This document shows, piece by piece, positions 34,103 to 43,450 of a DNA stretch of 64,000 nucleotides. The stretch covers positions 124,001-188,000 of the forward strand of contig CAWHIF010000008.1 in NCBI GenBank assembly GCA_963829235.1, read 5' to 3'. A program made the position numbers and the translations under genes. How positions within the stretch are numbered: the stretch's first letter is position 1; the number at the start of each line of letters is the position of its first letter. The DNA comes from Bog-756 sp963829235. Lineage in GTDB: Bacteria > Actinomycetota > Acidimicrobiia > Acidimicrobiales > RAAP-2. The notes under the pieces are model-generated. The model made no database searches. It saw nothing but the letters and a program-made list of their open reading frames with translations, and was not told the origin of the DNA.

Positions 34103-35338
34103 GTGGACTTTGTATCCGGGCTTTCCTGCCGTGAATGTGGGCGTACCTACCCTGCCGAGGCGTTGCACGTGTGCGATTTCTGCTTCGGGCCTCTCGAGGT
34201 GACCTACGACTATGAGCGGGTGGCGGCCACCATGACCAGGGAACGCGTCGCCGCCGGGCCCCGGACCATCTGGAGGTATTGCGACCTTCTTCCGGTGTCA
34301 GATCCGACGCCCGTGGACCTGGGCGCCGGGTTTACCCCGTTGGTCCGGGCCGATCGACTCGCCGCCGAACTGGGATTGGGCGAGCTCTGGATCAAAGACG
34401 ACACGGCCAACCCCACCGGCTCGTTCAAGGACCGGGTGGTGTCGGTGGCACTGACCAAGGCGCGCCAGCTGGGATTCAAGATCGCTGCGTGTGCGTCCAC
34501 CGGCAATCTGGCCAATTCGGTGGCCGCCCATGCCGCCCGGGCGGGCATGGACTCGGTCGTCCTGATCCCCCATGACCTCGAGACGGCCAAAGTGACCATG
34601 ACATCGGTCTACGGCGGAAAGGTCATATCCGTCGAGGGCAGCTACGACGACGTCAACCGCCTCTGTGCCGAGCTGACCAGCGAGCAGCCGTCCTGGGCGT
34701 TCGTCAATGTGAACGTCCGTACCTACTATGCCGAAGGCTCGAAGACATTGGCCTTCGAGGTGGCCGAGCAGCTGGGCTGGCAGGTCCCTGACCACGTGGT
34801 GGTGCCGATCGGGTCGGGAAGCCAGTTGACCAAGGTGGCCAAGGGGTTCGACGAGCTGTGGAAGGTCGGGATGCTCGACGAGGAGCCATCGGTACGTATC
34901 TCAGGGGCCCAGGCCTCGGGTTGTTCACCGGTGGCGACGGCCTTCTCGGAAGGGACCGACGCCATCCGTCCGGTGAAGCCGGACACCATCGCCAAGTCGC
35001 TGGCCATCGGCAATCCCGCCGACGGCTGGTACGCACTGGACGCAATTCGCAAATCTGGTGGCTCCTGTGCGTCGGTCACCGACGACGAGGTGATCGAAGG
35101 CATTCGGCTTCTGGCCCGGACCGAGGGGATTTTCGCCGAGACGGCCGGGGGTGTCACCATCGCCACGCTGGCCAAGCTGGCTGCCCGGGGTGTGGTCCGT
35201 TCCGATGAGCGGGTCGTGGCGCTGGTAACCGGGCACGGGCTGAAGACGGTGGAGGCCTTGGCCGGAGTGGTGGGAACGACCGCTACGATCGCTCCTACAC
35301 TCGAGGCTTTCAACGCGGTGATGGAAACACAGAGCTGA
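34103..35338 (+). CDS. thrC: Threonine synthase
   Basis: The 411-residue PLP enzyme converts O-phosphohomoserine to threonine. It has an N-terminal zinc ribbon with Cys9/Cys12 and Cys24/Cys27. The PLP lysine is Lys109 in NPTGSFKDRV, and ASTGNLANSVAAHAARAG and the phosphate loop VPIGSGSQLTK follow. GTG at 34103 is the start, with GAGGAG seven bases before. Regulation by the SAM riboswitch makes sense because phosphohomoserine is shared by the threonine and methionine branches. A CysO-like gene follows 32 bases after the stop. Confidence 0.93.
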   Translation: MDFVSGLSCRECGRTYPAEALHVCDFCFGPLEVTYDYERVAATMTRERVAAGPRTIWRYCDLLPVSDPTPVDLGAGFTPLVRADRLAAELGLGELWIKDDTANPTGSFKDRVVSVALTKARQLGFKIAACASTGNLANSVAAHAARAGMDSVVLIPHDLETAKVTMTSVYGGKVISVEGSYDDVNRLCAELTSEQPSWAFVNVNVRTYYAEGSKTLAFEVAEQLGWQVPDHVVVPIGSGSQLTKVAKGFDELWKVGMLDEEPSVRISGAQASGCSPVATAFSEGTDAIRPVKPDTIAKSLAIGNPADGWYALDAIRKSGGSCASVTDDEVIEGIRLLARTEGIFAETAGGVTIATLAKLAARGVVRSDERVVALVTGHGLKTVEALAGVVGTTATIAPTLEAFNAVMETQS

Positions 35339-35370
35339 TCGATGAACGAAGTGGTCGACAGGAGCACACG

Positions 35371-35646
35371 ATGAGCGTCAATGTCCGTATCCCAACACAA
35401 CTGCGCGTCCTGACAGGAGGTGCTGGGGAGGTGGCCGTTGAGGGCTCCACGGTCGGCGAGGTCCTCAAGGCCCTCGACGGCGCCTATACAGGCTTCAGCG
35501 ACAGGCTCTTCGACGACAGCGGGGGGCTCCGCCGATTCGTGAATGTGTTCGTCGCCGACGAAGATGTCCGCTTTCTCGATGGCCTGGCCACCCCGGTAGC
35601 CGACGGCCAGACAGTCTCGATCATCCCTGCCGTCGCCGGAGGCTGA
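35371..35646 (+). CDS. cysO: CysO-like sulfur carrier (MoaD/ThiS fold)
   Basis: This 91-residue ubiquitin-like protein ends in the Gly-Gly needed for thiocarboxylate formation. Stretches such as VRIPTQLRVLTGG, RRFVNVFVADEDVRF and VSIIPAVAGG closely match mycobacterial CysO, which donates sulfide to O-phosphoserine for cysteine synthesis with CysM and Mec. No cysM or mec is visible here. Linkage to thrC suggests joint control of sulfur amino acid supply. A role in molybdopterin or thiamine synthesis is less likely. Confidence 0.82.
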   Translation: MSVNVRIPTQLRVLTGGAGEVAVEGSTVGEVLKALDGAYTGFSDRLFDDSGGLRRFVNVFVADEDVRFLDGLATPVADGQTVSIIPAVAGG

Positions 35647-35660
35647 CCGGGCGTGAGCCT

Positions 35661-36281
35661 TCAGGCTCCCAGCCCGCGCAAGATGAACGCGCAGATCCTG
35701 TCGGCCGCGGCCGATGCCGGCTCGGAGAGAACCTCGCCGGCCCGCACGGCCATGGCCCCATAGACCTGCTGTCCGATCAGATTGACGGCTTCGTCAGGGT
35801 CGATGTCCCGAAAGATTCCTGACGAGGCGCCGTCGACGTAGAGGTCGCGTATCAAACGGGCGATATTGAGTCCGATGGAGGCCAGCTCGGTACCCACCGC
35901 CTCGCCACCCTGGATGACCATCCCCTGGGTCATCAACGCCAATCGGAAGAACGCCGGGTCGTCGTCGATGCGCTCGAGCATTCCTTCGATCAGCCGTTCG
36001 AGCCGGTGGACCGGCTCGGCGTTCTCCTCCCACGTTTCGGCGATGTCCTCGAGCAGCTGGTTGTGCATGCCGTTGAGGCATGCTCTCAACAACTCGTCGC
36101 GATTGGCAAAGTAGACATAGACGGTGGATCTGGCCACGCCGGCCTCGGCTGCGATCTCGTCCATGGAGACATCGGTGGTGCCGCGTTCGCCGTACAGCCG
36201 TCGTGCCACGGCGATGACCTGATCCCGACGGAAATCCCTGATGACCTCTTTGAGGTTGTCGGTTGATCGACGCGCGGCCAT
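35661..36281 (-). CDS. TetR/AcrR-family regulator of the P450 operon
   Basis: The 206-residue protein has a TetR helix-turn-helix (DVSMDEIAAEAGVARSTVYV followed by YFANRDELLRACL) and an alpha-helical ligand domain. Its ATG directly follows the TAG stop of the P450 gene (TAGATG), so the two are co-translated. The paired dyads ahead of the P450 are the likely binding sites. The ligand may be the P450 substrate. Confidence 0.87.
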   Translation of the reverse strand: MAARRSTDNLKEVIRDFRRDQVIAVARRLYGERGTTDVSMDEIAAEAGVARSTVYVYFANRDELLRACLNGMHNQLLEDIAETWEENAEPVHRLERLIEGMLERIDDDPAFFRLALMTQGMVIQGGEAVGTELASIGLNIARLIRDLYVDGASSGIFRDIDPDEAVNLIGQQVYGAMAVRAGEVLSEPASAAADRICAFILRGLGA

Positions 36282-37622
36282 CTAGGCCGACACGCGAGCC
36301 GCCGGGGGGAACGCCACCGGGATGTGCTTCACGCCGTTGATGAACTGCGACTGGAGGCGCTGCACCTTGCCATCGAGTCGGATGTCGGGCATCCGATCGA
36401 GCAGGTGCTCGAACATGACGCGGATCTCCATGCGGGCGAGGTTGGCGCCCAGGCAGAAGTGGGGCCCGCCGGCGCCGAACGCCATGTGCGGATTGGGATT
36501 GCGGGTGATGTCGAAGGTCTGCGGATCGTCGAAGACATCTTCGTCACGGTTGGCCGAAATGTGGAAGAACACGACCTTGCTGTCGGCCTTGATGAGCCGA
36601 CCACCGAGTTCGAAGTCCTGTGTCGTCTGGCGTCGGAAGTTCATGACCGGTGTGACGTATCGAAGCATCTCCTCCACGGCCGAGGGCAGCAAGGAGCGAT
36701 CGTTGCGGAGCAGTTCCCACTGGTCCGGATTCTCGAAGAATGCGGCCATCCCGCCCGAGATCAGATTTCTGGTGGTTTCGTTTCCGGCCACGGTGAGCAA
36801 GAGGAAGAACAGCTCCAGCTCGATGTCGGAGAGGTTCTCGCCTTCGATTTCAACGCCGGTCAGCACGCTCATGAGGTCGTCGTGGGGATTCCCGCGCTTC
36901 TTGGCGAACAGTGCCGACGCGTAGGCGTACAACTCCATCGCAGCCTGTGCCGGTACCTCTTCTCCTGTCTGGTATTCGGGATCCTGGTTGCCGATCATCC
37001 GATTGGACCAGTCGAAGACGAGGTGCCGATCCTCGTTGGGAACTCCGAGGAGCTCGGCGATGACCACCAGCGGTAGCTCGGCGGCCATGTCGGTGACGAA
37101 GTCTGCCCGACCTTCTTCGATAACAGAGTCGATGATCCGATCGGCCGCGGCGTTGATCCGCTCGTGGAGCTGGTTGACCATCTTTGGGGTGAACCCCTTG
37201 TTGACCAGGCGGCGGTAACGGGTGTGGAGCGGTGGGTCCATGTTCAGCATGAGCATCTGTTGCTGGGCCAGTTCGTCGTCGGGGAGGTCCCAAATGAACG
37301 TCGCCTTCTTCGCCGAGGAGAAGTGCTCGTAGTCGCGGTTCACCTGGGTGCAGTCGGCGTGGGAGGTCACCGCCCAAAAGCCGGGTCCGTCGCTCTCCTC
37401 CTGCCACCAGACGGGGTCGTTCTTGCGCAAGAACTCGAACCAGTGGTGTGGCACGCCCTCGGCGTATGGCCTCGAGTCCGTCAGGTCGATGTCGTCGAAG
37501 CCCACAGAACCGAGATCGATCGCAGTGTCTGGCATGTCGGATGCCCCCTCCGGATGGTCGGACACGTTGTCCGATTCATTGGATGGTAAGTCCGAGAGGA
37601 CCTGAGTGTCAATGGAAGCCAT
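36282..37622 (-). CDS. Cytochrome P450, CYP125/CYP142-like
   Basis: The 446-residue monooxygenase has MLNMDPPLHTRYRRLVNKGF, the I-helix oxygen motif AGNETTRN (Asn in place of the usual His or Asp), the ExxR pair in EEMLR and the heme loop FGAGGPHFCLG with Cys near 390. The overall pattern resembles the steroid- and terpenoid-oxidising CYP125/CYP142 group. Electrons would come from a ferredoxin and reductase encoded elsewhere. I use the ATG at 37622 with GGAGGGGGG upstream; the frame remains open through the operators to 37760. Confidence 0.88.
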   Translation of the reverse strand: MASIDTQVLSDLPSNESDNVSDHPEGASDMPDTAIDLGSVGFDDIDLTDSRPYAEGVPHHWFEFLRKNDPVWWQEESDGPGFWAVTSHADCTQVNRDYEHFSSAKKATFIWDLPDDELAQQQMLMLNMDPPLHTRYRRLVNKGFTPKMVNQLHERINAAADRIIDSVIEEGRADFVTDMAAELPLVVIAELLGVPNEDRHLVFDWSNRMIGNQDPEYQTGEEVPAQAAMELYAYASALFAKKRGNPHDDLMSVLTGVEIEGENLSDIELELFFLLLTVAGNETTRNLISGGMAAFFENPDQWELLRNDRSLLPSAVEEMLRYVTPVMNFRRQTTQDFELGGRLIKADSKVVFFHISANRDEDVFDDPQTFDITRNPNPHMAFGAGGPHFCLGANLARMEIRVMFEHLLDRMPDIRLDGKVQRLQSQFINGVKHIPVAFPPAARVSA

Positions 37623-37705
37623 CACGGACCGACCCCCCTCCGTCGCCCACGCCCGCCGACCGACCAGGAGAGGTATGTCGCGAGGAATTTCGAAATTGGC
37701 CATTT

Positions 37706-37772
37706 TATCGGCTACAGCCGATAGTTTGATTCCCCGGAAAGACTCGTAATTATCGCCCACAGCCGATAATTA
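37706..37772. promoter_or_regulatory. Two dyad operators upstream of the P450-TetR operon
   Basis: TATCGGCT-AC-AGCCGATA (37706-37723) is a perfect dyad. A second copy at 37751-37768 (TATCGCCC-AC-AGCCGATA) is imperfect in its left arm. It is extended by TAAT and ATTA to a 9-base perfect outer dyad over 37747-37772. Centres are 45 bases apart, about four helix turns. The region is AT-richer than its surroundings and should hold the promoter. Confidence 0.7.
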
Positions 37773-37920
37773 GAGCAATTCTGAAAATTGGACTCTGAAC
37801 ACCCCGCTGCTTCCGGTCAAGGCTGACATCGAGCGAAAACCCATGAGTCGGCGTCCATGATCCGAGCGCATGAGGACCCGAGCGTCCGAGCGTCCGAGCA
37901 GGTGTGCCGCCCTCGGGTTG

Positions 37921-38850
37921 CTAGGGCCCCGCTGAGGCTCGGTCGGTCATCCGGTCCAGCGCCGGGAGCAGGTAGCCGAACACCGCCGCGACCGATCCGA
38001 GCAGCATGAAGCCGAGGCCGGCCAGTCGCAACGGATGGGAGGCGGCGAGGACCCCGCCGGCCGCGGCCACCCCCACGCCCGAACCCCCGATCCATCCGCT
38101 GAGGCGGAGGATCCGGGTCGATCCGTGGCATCGGACCAGGTACACCAGCGCACCGGCGGCGATGAGAAAGCCAAAGACGGCGTGTACGAGGTAGACAGAC
38201 CTACCTCGCATGGGCAGCCAGCCACTGGCCCGATCGGTTGGCACCGCCACCAGCACCGCGATCCCGACGGCGAACTCGACCGCGACCAGCAGTGACAGGG
38301 CTGTGGCCAAAACGCGGTTGGAACGCTCCCCGCCCTGGCCGGCTTCGGTCGCACGGAACTGGTCGGGTTCCGGACCGGCGCGGACACGCCCCGGGGGAGC
38401 GTGGGACGTCTGGGGTCCCACCGGCGTCTCCGCCACTGGAGCCACCCGGACGAGGATGTTGTACGTGACGAGGGCAATGGCCAGATGCATTGCCATCAGC
38501 ACGACGACGGCACGGACCGGCTGGTGCCGGACGAGTAGATAGACATCGGGAATCCAGAGGACGAGGGTCACCGCCACGGCCAGTCGTAGGAAGAGCCATC
38601 GGGGGGCCCACGAAACTCTGGCCACGATGGGCCACGCTGCGCAGGCGATGAGCACCCCGATGGTTGTCAGCAGGCCGTAGTCGGAGAACCGGAAGTGCAC
38701 GTAGCCCCTGATCGACGGGGATCGGCTCGTCCCGGCCCACACCAATAGCGCGTCCGCAGCGAGTGACGCCCCCAGCGAGAGGACCGTCGCCAGGGAGAGG
38801 GCGACGAGAGATGGATATGGATGGCGGCGCCCGATGTCGACACGCGCCAT
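37921..38850 (-). CDS. DUF6069-like membrane protein with extra C-terminal helices
   Basis: The 309-residue protein has two blocks of four membrane segments. The first (LVALSLATVLSLGASLAADALL to LVTYNILVRV) resembles DUF6069 proteins. A polar linker follows, and then a second block starts VLATALSLLVAVEFAVGIAVL. I know no function. The ATG at 38850 is one of several possible starts; the frame is open to 38886. It stands about 300 bases from the P450 gene on the same strand with no clear link. Confidence 0.65.
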   Translation of the reverse strand: MARVDIGRRHPYPSLVALSLATVLSLGASLAADALLVWAGTSRSPSIRGYVHFRFSDYGLLTTIGVLIACAAWPIVARVSWAPRWLFLRLAVAVTLVLWIPDVYLLVRHQPVRAVVVLMAMHLAIALVTYNILVRVAPVAETPVGPQTSHAPPGRVRAGPEPDQFRATEAGQGGERSNRVLATALSLLVAVEFAVGIAVLVAVPTDRASGWLPMRGRSVYLVHAVFGFLIAAGALVYLVRCHGSTRILRLSGWIGGSGVGVAAAGGVLAASHPLRLAGLGFMLLGSVAAVFGYLLPALDRMTDRASAGP

Positions 38851-38982
38851 CTTCAATACCCGGTCACCGGACGTGGCCAACGTCACGGCGTCGACCCGCG
38901 GGCAGATCTCCCTGCGATCACCGAGAACGGTCGATCAGCCGCCATCGGCACCGAACGTCGATCGGGCGACCGGATGCCATGT

Positions 38983-39348
38983 TCAGGTGCTCCAGTCGAC
39001 GGTCCCGTCGATGATGACCCGAGGTTCCTCGGTGAGGACGAAGTCGAGATGATCGGTGTCGAGGAATTTGGGGATGTCCGCGAACATCTGGGGCGAGTCC
39101 ACCTCGTTCATGTGGGCGTTGTACTCGTCCATGGATGCGAACCACTGGACGGTCACGCCGTCATATCCCGTACGATCGTCGTCGTCTCGGTAGTCGTCCA
39201 GGGGTCGGGGGTTCTGCTCGTAGCGGATGACGTGGCTCCCGCAGCGACCGTTGGCGATCAGTGGGGCGTGATTGTCCTTCCAGTAGGCCTGGAACTCGGC
39301 AGGGGTCATCCCCTCTTTTCGCTTCAGAAGACAGGTCAGCTTGATCAT
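38983..39348 (-). CDS. EthD-domain protein
   Basis: The 121-residue protein begins MIKLTCLLKRKEGMTPAEFQ and has YWKDNHAPLI, the ferredoxin-like alpha/beta fold and His motif of the EthD family. Members help in degradation of ethers and other compounds or act as small isomerase-like dimers. The start is set by GGAGAG nine bases ahead of the ATG at 39348. The partner genes give no clear pathway. Confidence 0.82.
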   Translation of the reverse strand: MIKLTCLLKRKEGMTPAEFQAYWKDNHAPLIANGRCGSHVIRYEQNPRPLDDYRDDDDRTGYDGVTVQWFASMDEYNAHMNEVDSPQMFADIPKFLDTDHLDFVLTEEPRVIIDGTVDWST

Positions 39349-39490
39349 CGGCGATATTCTCTCCTGGTCGGGCGGCATTCGTGACGCGGCGGCCACCAGA
39401 GGCTCCACCCTTATGTCGTGCCTTGGCAAGCCGGAGTCGAGGTCGCCCCCGGCCTTAGGGCTCGAGACCGCCGGTCAGCCGGACACCCGG

Positions 39491-40268
39491 TCAGCCCGAA
39501 ACCCGGGCGCAGAACAGATCGGTCACGTAGGGCATGGTGATCGGTTCCCCGAGCGTGGCGCCGAAGGCCTCCACCTTGGCCAGGAGCGTACGCCTCGCCT
39601 CTTCGGGAAGGACCTGGACGTAGCTCCGGGTGGCGACCTGATCAACGAAGCCGGCCAGGTCGAGTGACTGGACGAAGGTGAACTTGGTGCGCTCGACCGT
39701 TCCGAACAGCCCGCTCGCGTCGATGATGGTCCCGAAGTCCGTACCCATCGGGTAGGGCTGGCAGAGGTCCCATTTGCTGATCCGGACCAACTCGGCCATG
39801 ACCGGATCGGACTCGTCCCGTTCGTTCCATATCAGGGCCAGCCAACCTCGCGGCCGCAATATCCGGGCGATCTCCGGTAGCGCTCGAGGGGGATCGAACC
39901 AGTGGAAGGCCTGGGCCACGACCACTGCGTCCATGGTCCCCGTGGCCACCGGGATCGATCTCGGCCGTACCACCGGACACGGCAACACCGGGAACAGCCC
40001 GCTGGAACACCTCGCGCATGGAGGTCGACGGTTCGATGGCCAGGCAGTCGGCGCCGTCGGCACGCAGTTGGCGGGTGAGCTTGCCGGTGCCGGCGGCCAG
40101 GTCGAGGACCCGGGACCCGATGGCGATCCCGGTCGTCGCCTCGAGGTGGGCGACCGCCTCTCGGGGGTACTCGGGGCGGGCCCGCTCGTAGGTTTCGGCC
40201 CCGGTCTCGAACCCGGCCCGGCCGAGGAGGGCCCGGTCGGTTGCAATCGGAGGGTCGTCGGTGGACAT
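39491..40268 (-). CDS. Class I SAM-dependent methyltransferase, with an apparent frameshift
   Basis: From the ATG at 40266-40268 the protein reads normally through ETYERARPEYP, SRVLDLAAGTGKLTRQL (SAM motif I) and EPSTSMREVFQRAVPG to GGTAEI. Near 39953-39960 a GATCGATC duplication adds four bases. The match then continues in the next frame: IPVATGTMDAVVVAQAFHWF, GWLALIWNERD and the rest. Repaired length is about 258 residues, normal for this UbiE/YcgJ-like group. Substrate unknown. The break is probably an assembly or read error. Confidence 0.78.
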
Positions 40269-40540
40269 GGGGCCACTCTATTGACGCCCGGATTCCCGAT
40301 GCCCGGTCTGCCAAGGGGCGTGCGGCCGACGCCCGCCGGACGGTCTCCGGACAGGCGCTATCGCTGCCGGTCCGGAGGATCAGATAGCGTCGAGAGGTGA
40401 CCGATGGCAGCGCAGGCCGAGGCGACGGGTCCGAGCGCACAGGGTCGAGCGCCGAGGGGGCCGGACCGGGGCAACCGGCCCACCGGCATCCGGGGCTGGC
40501 CCCGCCGGACACGCCGGCCCGGAGACGTTGGCTCAGCTCG

Positions 40541-41351
40541 ATGATCAATGCGGCGTGGAGTTGGACCGCCAAACACGGTGCCATCGGACCCGGAAACCGC
40601 CAGGCCGCCGCGCTTTGGGGCCTTCGGCTCCGGCAGCTGCCTTGCCTTCCCTCCCGGGGCCATCTTCGGCGAGCGCTGGATCCGGGTAGGCCGTGACACC
40701 CTCATCGGTCCGCACGTCAGCATCTCCGCCGGCATGGTGCCGGGTCAGAAGATGGTCACCGATCCGGTGGTTCGGATCGGTGACCGTTGCATGATCGGGC
40801 GGGGAAGTCACATCGTGGGCCATTTCCAGTTGGAGATCGGTGACGATGTCCATACCGGGCCCTACGTGTACATCACCGACCAGAACCACGGGTACAAGGA
40901 TCCTGACCAGGTGGTGCACGTCCAGTGGCCGAGCGATGTCCCGGTCCTGATCGGCAGCGGGAGCTGGATCGGAACCGGTGTCGTCATACTCCCGGGCACG
41001 GTGCTCGGGCGGAACGTCGTGGTGGGTGCAGGAGCGGTGGTGCGCGGCACCTTTCCCGACCACTGCGTGATCGCCGGAGTGCCGGCTCGGGTGGTCCGGC
41101 GCTACGTGCCCGGTTCGGGATGGGTCGCCGGCAAGGATTCGCCGGCCTCCGCGGCGACGACGGGCTCGGGGCCAACGGACGCCTCGTTGTCGTCGGCCGA
41201 TCTCGCGGCACGAGTCGTGCCGCCCGGCCCGGCGCCGACGGGAAGTGGAGCCGCCGGAGCCACTGCGGTGCCCCCGGTAGGGTCCGGTGCCGGATCCGTC
41301 GCCTCGGGGACTGCCGGCGCGGTGAACACGCCCGGCACACCGAGCCCGTAG
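40541..41351 (+). CDS. Left-handed beta-helix acyltransferase, with a probable frameshift near the start
   Basis: Hexapeptide repeats run from RVGRDTLIGPHVSISAG through VVRIGDRCMIGRGSHIVGHF to VLIGSGSWIGTGVVILPG, then AGVPARVVRRY, as in maltose/galactoside-type O-acetyltransferases. The N-terminal frame (MINAAWSWTAKHG, from 40541) fits the family but shifts to the next frame around 40605-40611, where RFGAFGSGS follows. Alternatively translation begins at 40548 in the second frame. The last 85 residues are low-complexity Gly/Ala/Pro/Ser and overlap the antisense patatin gene. Confidence 0.7.
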
Positions 41352-42333
41352 CGTCGCACCACTTCGGAAGCCTCCTCTCGTCCCTGCGCGATCAGGGACT
41401 CGGTGGAGGAGAAATCGTCGAAATCACGCGCTCCACTTTGGACTCCGCTGCACACGATGACCTCCACGCCTGGGGGCAGTTGGGCCATGTCGCGGGCGAA
41501 CCGCGGCATGGATGGAGATCATCAGGGAATTGAGCATCGCCTCAACCGGGCGCCGTGGTGAAACGGGTGAGTAGATGGGCGGGCCACACAGGAGCACGAC
41601 GATCCGGGTCGCCCCCGATTCGATGGCCCTCCTGATGGGGACGTTGTTGACGACCCCACCGTCGATGAACCGTTCACCATCGATCTCCACGGGCGGGAAG
41701 ATCGCCGGGACGGCCGTCGACGCCAGCACGGCGTCCATGGCCGATCCGTAGGTGAACCATCGCTCCTGGCCATCGGTCAAGGAGGTGGCCACCACCTCGA
41801 CCGGGATGACGGCGTCCTCGAGCCGTTCGAAGTCGACTCCCGTCCTCGATGACCTTCCGCAGCCCGGTGTTGGGGTAGACCGAATCCCTCTGCTGGACGT
41901 AGAGCCACGGCCCATGCAGGCGCCCCTGCGGATAGATGTCGTCGCGGTTCAGCCCCCTCCAGATCTCCGTCATTCGCTCGACTCCACGGCGTGTCGGGTC
42001 GGCGGCGAAGACGACACCGTTGACCGCGCCCACCGACGAGCCGTAGATCCGGTCGGGTGTGAAGCCGTGCTCCGTGAGCACCTGCAGCATGCCGATCTGG
42101 ACGGCCCCGCGGGTGCCGCCTCCGGCCAGCACCAGCGCGGTCAGTTCACGCTCGTCCTCGCCGTCGTCCTCGCCGATCGCCTCCTGTTCGCCGGACTGCT
42201 CCGCCAACCACCGTGCCCGCGCCACCGCGGCCCGCTGGAGGGTGAAGCGGAGGACCAGGACCAGCAGAATCACGGTCACCACGGCGAACAGGGTGAAGAC
42301 GACGGCGAACGAGGTGACCGCGGCGTCAGGCAT
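41102..42333 (-). CDS. Patatin-like phospholipase with N-terminal membrane anchor, two apparent frameshifts
   Basis: An N-terminal membrane helix (VVFTLFAVVTVILLVLVL) precedes a patatin domain with the oxyanion motif GGGTRG, nucleophile GSSVG and catalytic Asp in FIDGGVVNNVP. It should cleave acyl groups from lipids at the membrane. The match moves to a new frame near 41839 (a GGG run read on the minus strand) and again near 41506. Both are +1 changes; the repaired protein is about 410 residues. The C-terminal tail is low-complexity and overlaps the acyltransferase 3' end antisense. Confidence 0.72.
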
Positions 42334-42482
42334 CAGAAGAGAGGCTACTGGCGACTCGGTCCGACTCCCGTCAGCCCACGGACCGCTCCACGCAACCTCC
42401 GCCCCCCCGCTGACCTGCCCCCCCGGGTCGGATGTGACACCTACCCGGCATACTGACCCCATGGTGGTGATGGACGTCGACC

Positions 42483-43450
42483 GTGTTCCCGGCCCTACGC
42501 GTGGTCGCATGCCGTCGGACCCTCACCAACCGGGTCGCGCACGACCGGTGGCGTTGGACCAGGGGCAGCTTCGGCATCGTCCTCTCGGGCCCGACGCCTG
42601 GCAGCCGCTGGCCGGTGCCGCGCTCCTCGACCGGCTCCGGACAACCGGGAGACCCCGTCCGGCGGCCGACCCCGAACTCGCCGCGATGCTCCGACACGGC
42701 CTCGAGGAGGGCCTTGTCCCCGAGGGAGCCGGTCACCGTGCCGGAGGTGGTCCGATCTGTCTGGGCGGGTCATCGCTGGTCGTGACCAAGGACAGGCTCA
42801 CCCGGGCGCTGTCCTCCGACGCCCACCAGCCAGATGTCGAGTTCGGCCACCGGCCACCGACCGTGCCCATGGCCTGTGGGGCCATCGTCGATGTCCTCTT
42901 CCGCCAGCTGGTCACCGTGGGGTCGATCGGCGACCCCATGACCGACGCGCTGGCCGCCCTCGCCATCGACGATCGGCAACGTGAGCTGGTCTCGTGGATC
43001 GAGTGCCTGCCCAGATCCGAGCTGGCCGAGCTGCAGGCAGAGGTCGAGCGCCAGGCAGACGGGCTCGTCCGACGGTGGCCGAGACTCGACCCGGCCTGGT
43101 TGCCGCGCACGCAAGAGGCGCTACGAGTGGGGTTGGTCGGTGGGGCCGTCGAGCTCGCTGCCCGGGTGGACCTGGCCGTCGGAAGGCCCGGGCAGCAACG
43201 GGCGTCGGTGGCCATCGTCGAGATCAAGTCGGGGGCCCGGCGGATCGAGCACCGCGCCGACCTGCACTTCTACGCACTGCTCGAGGCGCTCAGGAATCCC
43301 GCTCCCCCGTTCGTGGTGGCGACCTACTACACGCGGACCGGCGAGCTGGATGTCGATCCGGTGACAGAGGAGCTGTTGGTGGCCGCCAGTCGTCGCACCC
43401 TCGCCGGCATCCGCGCGCTGCTGCCCTCCCGGGTGTCGGGCCGTCAATGA
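42483..43450 (+). CDS. PD-(D/E)XK nuclease-like protein, probably frameshifted
   Basis: The C-terminal half carries ELAARVDLAVGRPGQQRASVAIVEIKSGARR. Here Asp and the E-x-K of VEIKSG suit the RecB/Cas4-type nuclease core. It is followed by HRADLHFYALLEALR. In the N-terminal part the frame with the strongest G/C third positions (from a GTG at 42483: RRTLTNRVAHDRWRW) differs from the frame of the C-terminus. It seems to switch near 42592, and perhaps again before 42790. It overlaps the next gene by four bases (ATGA). Function, possibly in repair, is inference. Confidence 0.55.
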
